Source of the DNA: Oscillospiraceae bacterium
GTDB taxonomy: Bacteria; Bacillota; Clostridia; Oscillospirales; Ruminococcaceae
Reading direction: 5' to 3'
Length of the DNA: 64,000 bases
Assembly: GCA_009784825.1 (NCBI GenBank)
Contig: WQXO01000003.1
Location: 112,997 to 176,996, forward strand
The position numbers were made by a program, and so were the translations under genes. How positions within the stretch are numbered: position 1 is the stretch's first letter; each line of letters starts with the position of its first letter. Of this stretch, positions 52,871 through 58,573 are shown one piece after another. The notes beneath the pieces were generated by a model that searched no databases, was not told the DNA's origin, and worked only from the letters and a program-made list of their open reading frames with translations.

Positions 52871-53551
52871 ATGAAAAAAGTAATGGCGATTATTATAGCA
52901 TGTGCTATGTGTGCATGTTTAGTAGTTACAGTAAGTGCAAACCCGAAAGACGCTGACCCCACAAACGCTCCTATCGGTGCAAGCGGACATACACACGCAT
53001 TATTCGCAGACGGCGGCGGAGATACTTATTCTTCTCCTTACACCAACAAATGGTCTGAAGTTGCTTCCTTTACTGTAAAGTTCAACATCACCAACTGGGA
53101 TGAAATGGTAGAAGCACAAGATGGCGACCCCGTTGACGTACAGGTTGTTCTCAACTCTGCTGCACACGGCTGGGGCAACATCGGTGATGATTTAAACCAG
53201 TGGGGCAATATTGCTCTTGCAAATGCAACTGATTCTATGACTCACGTTTTAGACGGTGCACTTGATGATGACCAGTATTTCCAGGTTTGCGTAGGTGCAT
53301 GGAATGGTTTAGAGGGTACTTTCTCTATTACATTATTTAATGCAGCAGGTGCAGAAATCGCATTAGTTAAAGCAGGTGCTGTTACCACAACAAGCGATAC
53401 TATTACTACAACCACAACCACAACTACAACCACAGCAGCTGCTGACGGTGACAAAATCAACGAAGACACCGGTATCGTAGGCGTTGCTGCATTAGCAGGC
53501 GTTGCAGTTGTTGCTGCAGGTGCTGTTATGGTAAGCAGAAGAAGAAAATAA
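52871..53551 (+). CDS. secreted protein with poly-Thr linker and NEDTG tail (B)
   Basis: 226 residues, ATG at 52871 behind TTTTGGAGGA. It has a signal peptide (VMAIIIACAMCACLVVTVSA), a domain of about 150 residues (WSEVASFTVKFNITNWDEM … QVVLNSAAHGWGNIGDDLNQWG) reminiscent of beta-sandwich binding domains, a short Thr linker and the NEDTG-helix-SRRRK tail. The first about 50 and last about 115 bases are nearly identical to the gene at 54183, while the centre differs, so ends and centre have separate histories. Confidence 0.82.
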   Translation: MKKVMAIIIACAMCACLVVTVSANPKDADPTNAPIGASGHTHALFADGGGDTYSSPYTNKWSEVASFTVKFNITNWDEMVEAQDGDPVDVQVVLNSAAHGWGNIGDDLNQWGNIALANATDSMTHVLDGALDDDQYFQVCVGAWNGLEGTFSITLFNAAGAEIALVKAGAVTTTSDTITTTTTTTTTTAAADGDKINEDTGIVGVAALAGVAVVAAGAVMVSRRRK

Positions 53552-53569
53552 TTCTTAAAGCAAACATAG

Positions 53570-53600
53570 AAACCGCCTTGCATAGAGTAGGGCGGTTTTG
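53570..53600 (+). terminator. terminator after protein B
   Basis: AACCGCC/GGCGGTT stem followed by TTG. The next promoter (TTGACA 53604-53609, TATAAT 53627-53632, 17 bases) follows directly. Confidence 0.7.
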
Positions 53601-53674
53601 TTGTTGACAGGTATTTTTGTTTGTGGTATAATGGTAAAAGACGGGAAAAGTAATTACATAAAAGGAGCATGATT

Positions 53675-53959
53675 ATGGAAAATCAAGTGTTAAACAAGAT
53701 ATTAGAAAAGTTAGACGGATTGCAAGAAATTGTTGCTAAGCAGGGCAAGAAAATTGATGAATTGTCCGGTATGGTTGAGGATATTCATTATAGCGTTGCT
53801 AAAATCGAAGACGAACACGGTCGAAAGATAGGTTCTATATATGATATGCTTTCTTTAAACCAAGATAATTTAATCAACCACGATACCCGTATTTCCACAG
53901 CTGAACATAAAATTGAAGCAATTCAAATAGATGTTGGTGCTTTGAAACTTAAATCGTAG
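53675..53959 (+). CDS. small coiled-coil companion protein
   Basis: 94 residues from the ATG at 53675 (AAAGGAG at 7 bases; the ATG at 53669 is too close). The sequence is nearly all heptad helix: LNKILEKLDGLQEIVAKQGKKIDELSGMVEDIHYSVAKIEDEHGRKIGSIYDML, with no signal peptide. It resembles the short coiled-coil proteins seen near phage or surface loci and is of unknown role. A deleted duplicate is detectable at 52437. Confidence 0.75.
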   Translation: MENQVLNKILEKLDGLQEIVAKQGKKIDELSGMVEDIHYSVAKIEDEHGRKIGSIYDMLSLNQDNLINHDTRISTAEHKIEAIQIDVGALKLKS

Positions 53960-54067
53960 GTTAATATATTCTGTTAAACCTTGTCAAAATCCCTCGGTGG
54001 GCAGGGGAAGAACTTGGGCATCCCCCTTGAAACATGGTGTTTTTGCATTATATCGTGACTTCTGACC

Positions 54068-54120
54068 GGTAAAATTTGGTAATAATGCCTATTGTTTTTT
54101 TGGCGTTTTTATTATATAAT
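54068..54120 (+). promoter_or_regulatory. promoter and conserved upstream box, fourth xxTG protein
   Basis: TTGTTT (54092-54097), 17 bases, TATAAT (54115-54120). Box GGTAAAATTTGGTAATAATG is closest to the one before 49916. Confidence 0.65.
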
Positions 54121-54182
54121 ATACGTACCAACGGTATGGACACATACTAAAAACAAACATAACATTTTGGAGGATTTATCAA

Positions 54183-54842
54183 ATGAAAAAAGTAATGGCA
54201 ATTATTATAGCATGTGCATTATGTGCAGGCTTGGTTATCACAGCAAGTGCGGCAACTTTCGATTTACCGACCACTCCGCCGAAAGAAAATAACGGCAACC
54301 AATGGATTTACGGAAGTATCGGAATGGACGGCGAAGACGTTCCCGGACTTACATGGGAAATCTTACAATCCGCTAAAAAACTGATTATCGTTCTTAACAA
54401 TGCTATTCCTGAAGCTGACCTTGAAGAAACAGGTTTCGGTTTAGTATGGCAAGCTCCCGTTGATGGTTGGGGTTGGAACCAAGTAATATTTGATGCTGAA
54501 GATGTATACAATGCAGCAACAAAGACAATCACTTTTGATTTAACACTGATGAAGAACTATGACGACTGGCTCGAAGAAGATGAAAGAGGCAAATTAGTTC
54601 CGAGCATTTATGTTGGTGAAGATGATGGTGGTTGGGCGTCTGTAGGTATTTCTAAGATTTACCTTGATGGCGTTGTAGCTGCTACAACTACAACAACAAC
54701 CACTACTACAACTACTACAACCACAGCTGCTGCTGACGGTGACAAAATCAACGAAGACACCGGTATCGTAGGCGTTGTTGCATTAGCAGGCGTTGCAGTT
54801 GTTGCTGCAGGTGCTGTTATGGTAAGCAGAAGAAGAAAATAA
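54183..54842 (+). CDS. secreted protein with poly-Thr linker and NEDTG tail (C)
   Basis: 219 residues: signal peptide (VMAIIIACALCAGLVITASA), a domain starting TFDLPTTPPKENN with conserved Trp/Gly patches (QWIYGS, VPGLTWEIL, WQAPVDGWGWNQ, EDDGGWASVGISKIYLDGV), a poly-Thr linker and the NEDTG-helix-SRRRK tail. The core is a close paralogue of the gene at 55344. The Trp-rich beta layout suggests ligand or glycan binding; no family assignment is possible by eye. Confidence 0.82.
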   Translation: MKKVMAIIIACALCAGLVITASAATFDLPTTPPKENNGNQWIYGSIGMDGEDVPGLTWEILQSAKKLIIVLNNAIPEADLEETGFGLVWQAPVDGWGWNQVIFDAEDVYNAATKTITFDLTLMKNYDDWLEEDERGKLVPSIYVGEDDGGWASVGISKIYLDGVVAATTTTTTTTTTTTTTAAADGDKINEDTGIVGVVALAGVAVVAAGAVMVSRRRK

Positions 54843-54864
54843 GAATTTCTTAAAGCAAACATAG

Positions 54865-54894
54865 AAAACGCCTGTCGTATTGACGGGCGTTTTT
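54865..54894 (+). terminator. terminator after protein C
   Basis: AAAACGCC…GGGCGTTTT with inner GTC/GAC pairing, then T-run. Confidence 0.75.
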
Positions 54895-54908
54895 GTTTGC
54901 GAAAGGTA

Positions 54909-54937
54909 TTGACAAATTAAAAAACATGAGTTATAAT
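54909..54937 (+). promoter_or_regulatory. promoter of counter-transcript, locus 2
   Basis: TTGACA (54909-54914), 17 bases, TATAAT (54932-54937). Confidence 0.8.
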
Positions 54938-54943
54938 AACAAT

Positions 54944-55040
54944 AGGAAAAGGCAGACCAAGTGACGGTCGCTCCCTCAAAGTTGAATGGTTATCAACAAA
55001 ATTGCCAACAACCGCCTTGTTAGAGCAGGGCGGTTATTTC
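54944..55040 (+). ncRNA. candidate antitoxin RNA of type I-like locus 2
   Basis: About 95 bases from the promoter above to the hairpin AACCGCC/GGCGGTT (55010-55035), overlapping the 3' end of the peptide mRNA on the other strand. No ORF with a ribosome site. Ends are estimated. Confidence 0.62.
55010..55035. terminator. shared terminator hairpin, locus 2
   Basis: AACCGCC and GGCGGTT pair; the last base pairs overlap the peptide stop codon, exactly as in locus 1. T-runs are weak. Confidence 0.6.
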
Positions 55041-55114
55041 CGTTTATAGTCATGTATTAATCGCAGTGCGTTACATACAACCAATGCGAGCGTCAGAAAT
55101 TCCAACCACTCCAT
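55034..55114 (-). CDS. 26-residue hydrophobic peptide, putative type I toxin (locus 2)
   Basis: Too short for the ORF track. ATG at 55114 behind AAAGGAGGTG encodes 26 residues: MEWLEFLTLALVVCNALRL, then a short polar end with YKRK. It is a paralogue of the 28-residue peptide at 49470-49556. The Shine-Dalgarno is fully paired in the perfect hairpin CCTCCTT-GCGA-AAGGAGG, which should hold translation off until opened. Confidence 0.72.
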   Translation of the reverse strand: MEWLEFLTLALVVCNALRLIHDYKRK

Positions 55115-55121
55115 AACATCA

Positions 55122-55139
55122 CCTCCTTTCGCAAGGAGG
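55122..55139 (-). promoter_or_regulatory. Shine-Dalgarno-sequestering hairpin, locus 2
   Basis: CCTCCTT (55139-55133) pairs with AAGGAGG (55128-55122) over a GCGA tetraloop, directly before the peptide start. Locus 1 has the equivalent CCCTC-GAAA-GGGGG at 49578-49565. Confidence 0.75.
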
Positions 55140-55192
55140 AAAAACGACCGCCACCGTGTAGGTCTGCCTTAGACATGTCCATGTCCTAAGTA

Positions 55193-55222
55193 ATTATATC
55201 ATATTATGGCAAATTTTGTCAA
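55193..55222 (-). promoter_or_regulatory. promoter of peptide mRNA, locus 2
   Basis: Minus-strand TTGACA (55222-55217), 18 bases, TATAAT (55198-55193), the same 18-base spacing as locus 1. Confidence 0.8.
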
Positions 55223-55343
55223 ACATAATACTTGCAATTTTTTCTAATTGTAAATTCATACATATTCCATATACTATAACGGTAAGCGGTTGAGAAATTC
55301 TCATTCGCAAACCAAATCAGAAAATATTGTGAGGATTTATAAA

Positions 55344-55982
55344 ATGAAAAAACTGTTATCAATTATTATTGCGTGTGCGTTATGCATGAGCTTAGTAGTT
55401 ACAGCAAGTGCGGCGACGTTCGATTTGCCGACAACCCCTCCGAAAGAAAACAACAAGAACCAGTGGATTTATGGTAGTGAGGGTATGGAGGGAGAGAATG
55501 TTCCCGGTCTTACTTGGGCAATATTAAAATCTGCCAAGAAAATGATTGTTGTTCTTAAAGAAGCAATCCCCGACGAAGAATTAGAGGAAACAGGTATTGG
55601 TATGGTGTGGCAAGCTCCCGTTGACGGTTGGGGCTGGAACCAGCAGTTATTTGAAGTTGAAGATGTATATAATGCAGCAACAAAAACCATTACTTTTGAC
55701 TTAACCAAAATGAAAAACTATGATGATTGGCTTGAAGAAGAAGAGAGAGGTAAGTTAGTTCCCAGCATTTATATCGGCGAAGATGACGGCGGCTGGGCAG
55801 AGGTAGGTATTGAGAAAATATACCTCGACGGTGTCACTCTTCCTACTACAACAACGACCACCCCTCCTCCTGAGGGCGACAAGGTTAACGAGCCTACCGG
55901 CGTTACGGGTGTTGCAGTATTAACAGGTGTAGCGGTCATCGCTGTGGGTGCAATTGCATTAAGCAGAAAAAGAAAGCAGTAA
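55344..55982 (+). CDS. secreted protein with short Thr-Pro linker and NEPTG tail (D)
   Basis: 212 residues from the ATG at 55344 behind GTGAGGA; the upstream ORF-track start has no ribosome site. It has a signal peptide (LLSIIIACALCMSLVVTASA) and a core very similar to protein C (DLPTTPPKENN, WQAPVDGWGWNQ, NYDDWLEEEERGKLVPSIYIGEDDGGW). The linker is reduced to TTTTTTPPPEGDK and the tail is NEPTG, helix, SRKRKQ. The shorter stalk and different tail codons separate it from proteins B and C. Confidence 0.82.
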   Translation: MKKLLSIIIACALCMSLVVTASAATFDLPTTPPKENNKNQWIYGSEGMEGENVPGLTWAILKSAKKMIVVLKEAIPDEELEETGIGMVWQAPVDGWGWNQQLFEVEDVYNAATKTITFDLTKMKNYDDWLEEEERGKLVPSIYIGEDDGGWAEVGIEKIYLDGVTLPTTTTTTPPPEGDKVNEPTGVTGVAVLTGVAVIAVGAIALSRKRKQ

Positions 55983-56001
55983 AATCATAAACCATATAAA
56001 A

Positions 56002-56036
56002 AATACCGATTTTTGAATAAATTGGTATTTTTTTTT
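56002..56036 (+). terminator. strong terminator after protein D
   Basis: AATACCGATTT/AAATTGGTATT, 11 bp with one G-T pair, then eight or more T. The ORF-track start at 56013 is inside this hairpin. Confidence 0.85.
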
Positions 56037-56084
56037 AATACTATTATTACTCACAATAAATATACACAAATTTCGGAGGTAAAT

Positions 56085-56693
56085 ATGAGCAGAAGCTTAA
56101 AAAGAACAGTGGCGTTTTTCATAATGCTGTCAATGGCGTTTTCCTTTGTCGTAACAGCGGCAGAGGCGGTTGAGTTCAGTGAAACAAACCGTGATGTTGA
56201 AATAATCGTGGGCGGACATGTAGGTTATCAATTCGTGGGGAGCGAGTCGAACCCTGCGTTTGTGGTAGACATTACGAAAATTGCATCAGTCAAGTATTTC
56301 ATCAAAGTCCCCGAAGACCTTGAGCATTGGGGCGTAACCGAGGTTCACCTGATTTATAATTCTGAAACCACCGGTTGGGTTGCCGATACGCATGACCTGA
56401 ATGACGGGTTAATTATCGAGATAGAAATATGTGACCCTCTACCCGCGGGGGACTATTTTGAAGCGATATTCGGGACGTGGGATGACAATGTCACCGGGAC
56501 AGTCAGCTTCGAGGTGTATGACTCGAGCGGGGAAGTCCTCGGGACATGGTCACAGGTTGAGGGTGCGGAAGACCTTACACCGGTTGAACAATCGCCTCCC
56601 ACAGGCAGTCAGGACTTAGCGGCACTCGGACTGGCGACTGCGTTGTCCTTAGGGATAATTATCGCCGCACGCAGGAAGAAAAAGTCGGAATAG
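56085..56693 (+). CDS. secreted protein with PPTG-type tail
   Basis: 202 residues from ATG 56085 behind TTCGGAGGT. It has a signal peptide (AFFIMLSMAFSFVVTAAEA), a beta-rich domain with VHLIYNSETTGWVADTHDL and WDDNVTGTVSFEVYDSSGEVL, no Thr stalk, and the tail SPPTGSQDLAALGLATALSLGIIIAARRKKK. It is more distant from proteins A-D, and its codon use resembles the flagellar genes rather than the AT-biased cluster. Its stop is four bases from the convergent NHL gene. Confidence 0.78.
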   Translation: MSRSLKRTVAFFIMLSMAFSFVVTAAEAVEFSETNRDVEIIVGGHVGYQFVGSESNPAFVVDITKIASVKYFIKVPEDLEHWGVTEVHLIYNSETTGWVADTHDLNDGLIIEIEICDPLPAGDYFEAIFGTWDDNVTGTVSFEVYDSSGEVLGTWSQVEGAEDLTPVEQSPPTGSQDLAALGLATALSLGIIIAARRKKKSE

Positions 56694-56697
56694 CGGT

Positions 56698-58089
56698 TCA
56701 TTTTTTAGGTGGATTGTTTTTGGCGGTGGCGACTAATTCATCGTCATAGTATAGCTCGAATGTAAAGTCGCCGCCTTTCAAAGCCTTGCCTTTTGTTTTC
56801 TTTTTCGCATTAAGCTCAACACATACCCCACCCTCGGTTTTGCATAACGGCGGGTCGGGGTAGTTTTCGTCGGTTAAGCCGTCGGGGATTAGTTTCCATA
56901 TATTTGCTCCCTCGGTGTCGCTTACGAAAACCTCGCCTGCCCAGTTAAGGGTTATCCCTCTCGGTGCTTTTACTAAAACCTCATAACCGTTTCCGTAAAT
57001 TGTTTTGATTTCACTCAAGTCGGCGAGGACTTTTCTGATACGGTTTTGTGACTGGTCGGCAACGTAAATATTCGAGTTTTCGTCAACAGCGACGTCGCTT
57101 AAGTATTTAAATAAGGCAATTTGATTAAGCGGTTTGCCGTGTTCTTGAACCGTTCCGTCGTTTACGTTGGTGTATTGATTAGGCGGGATTTGCCCGTTCC
57201 CTGCGACGGTTGTGATTATCCCTGTGACGAGGTCAATTCTACGGACACGGTGGTTGTTCATGTCGGCGATGTAGAGGTTTTTGTCATCCTCGTCGAGTGC
57301 AATTCCCACCGGCTTATTCATAAGGGCAGAGCTTGCCGGACCGCCGTCACCGCCGTACCCCGCTGCGGCACTTGTGCTTCCCGCAAGGTGATAGATTTTC
57401 CACCCGTCGGCTTTGGTATATTCTAATTTGCGGATTACATTATTATTGGTGTCGGCAACGTAAATTATGTCGGCGTTTTTATTTATAGCCACCCCTTGTG
57501 GAGTGTTGAAGCGTGCTTCCATTGGGTTATGGTCGGGCGGGTCATAATATCCTCCCGCTGAGCCCGAAATGTATTTCCCTGCAATTTTCGTCAACCATGG
57601 GTCGGCAGGGTAGGGTGTTCCTTTTGCATAAAGCAATGCCCCCTTATAATAAACATCGTTTTCGTATATTCCGGCGGGGTGGTTCATTTCGAGAAGCATA
57701 ACAAGATGGCTGTCGGTGTTTAAGAATACAACACGGTCGCAATGCTCCGACACGTCAACCGCCATAGGCTCATACATTTCTATACCCTGTGCGATAACGC
57801 CGTTAGGGGGGTCTGCAGAGCCTGCCTCCACCCCTGTGCCGACGATTGTGCGGATTACCCATTGCCCCGTGTCGTCCATTGTCACCATGCGGACGCAGCC
57901 GTTGTATTCGTCGGCGAAATAGAGATTCCCGAGGTAGTCGGCGGACAACCCCCTCGGGTGGTTAATCTGTGCAATGTTAATCGGCACGTCCGGTATCGGG
58001 TTTTTGCCGATGTTCCCGTTGAAGCCGCCCTGTCCCGTGCCTGCGTATTTTACCGGGGTGTATGTAAATGTGTCGAGATAGTCGTGCAT
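56698..58089 (-). CDS. NHL-repeat protein with truncated pilin-isopeptide-like tail
   Basis: A 463-residue beta-propeller protein. Repeated motifs such as NHPRGLSADYLGNLYFADEYNGCVR, TPQGVAINKNADIIYVADTNNNVIRKL, NKPVGIALDEDDKNLYIADMNNHRVRRID and YLSDVAVDENSNIYVADQSQNRIRKV are NHL repeats (about six blades). The last about 25 residues (GDFTFELYYDDELVATAKN) match the first strands of pilin isopeptide-linkage domains, then a stop follows. There is no signal peptide in the start chosen (ATG 58089 behind GGAGG; the ORF-track start lacks one too). The function is unknown, perhaps a binding scaffold; export is doubtful. Confidence 0.8.
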   Translation of the reverse strand: MHDYLDTFTYTPVKYAGTGQGGFNGNIGKNPIPDVPINIAQINHPRGLSADYLGNLYFADEYNGCVRMVTMDDTGQWVIRTIVGTGVEAGSADPPNGVIAQGIEMYEPMAVDVSEHCDRVVFLNTDSHLVMLLEMNHPAGIYENDVYYKGALLYAKGTPYPADPWLTKIAGKYISGSAGGYYDPPDHNPMEARFNTPQGVAINKNADIIYVADTNNNVIRKLEYTKADGWKIYHLAGSTSAAAGYGGDGGPASSALMNKPVGIALDEDDKNLYIADMNNHRVRRIDLVTGIITTVAGNGQIPPNQYTNVNDGTVQEHGKPLNQIALFKYLSDVAVDENSNIYVADQSQNRIRKVLADLSEIKTIYGNGYEVLVKAPRGITLNWAGEVFVSDTEGANIWKLIPDGLTDENYPDPPLCKTEGGVCVELNAKKKTKGKALKGGDFTFELYYDDELVATAKNNPPKK

Positions 58090-58157
58090 AAGTAGTTCCT
58101 CCATGTTTTCTTGCAGTATATGTTTAAGAGGTTGTTTCGGTTTCTGTAAATTCCCCC

Positions 58158-58202
58158 TTGACAAGAGTAGATTATCTATGTATAATATATGTAGATAATC
58201 TA
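58158..58202 (+). promoter_or_regulatory. padR promoter with overlapping operator palindrome
   Basis: TTGACA (58158-58163), 17 bases, TATAAT (58181-58186). A perfect inverted repeat TAGATTATC (58168-58176) / GATAATCTA (58194-58202) spans the spacer and -10, well placed for repression by the PadR protein it precedes. Confidence 0.75.
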
Positions 58203-58225
58203 TTTATATTTTGGAGGGTGTACTT

Positions 58226-58573
58226 ATGACATACGAAAAGAACGTGGTTTCGGGGAATACGACAATGCTTATATTAAAGCTTCTTGAGGGGCAGGATATG
58301 TATGGTTATCAAATCATCGACGAAATTCTGAAAAAATCGGGGAACACCTTTAACCTTAAAACAGGGACATTATACCCGATTATGCACGGGCTTGAAAAAG
58401 ACGGAATGGTGACTTCCTATGACGAAACTGCCGAAAGTGGGCGAGCGAGGAAGTATTACCGCCTTACGAATAAGGGTAAAGCTCTGCTTTTGAAGAAAGA
58501 ATCGGAGTGGAAATTGTATGTAAATGCCGTTAACCGCCTAATGAGCGGAGGTGAAGTTAATGCGTTCGGATAA
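58226..58573 (+). CDS. PadR-family transcriptional regulator
   Basis: A 115-residue winged-helix repressor: TTMLILKLLEGQDMYGYQIIDEILKKSGNTFNLKTGTLYPIMHGLEKDGMV is the PadR signature, and RKYYRLTNKGK forms the wing. ATG at 58226 behind TTGGAGGG. Its last codons overlap the start of the permease gene by 14 bases, and it probably represses the transporter operon from the palindrome upstream. Confidence 0.92.
   Translation: MTYEKNVVSGNTTMLILKLLEGQDMYGYQIIDEILKKSGNTFNLKTGTLYPIMHGLEKDGMVTSYDETAESGRARKYYRLTNKGKALLLKKESEWKLYVNAVNRLMSGGEVNAFG

Larger units (their letters stand above)
54949..55170. repeat. inverted repeat bracketing locus 2
   Basis: Left GGCAGACC…ACGGTCG (54951-54970) and right CGACCG…GGTCTGCC (55145-55168) are inverted copies, as in locus 1 but with a different base sequence. 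Confidence 0.6.

Noticed and set aside
53242-53670. Minus-strand ORF of 142 residues with a long valine run
   Set aside because: It is the antisense frame of the poly-Thr linker and tail of the secreted protein on the plus strand; no ribosome site and no independent family signal. The same applies to 54659..54862.
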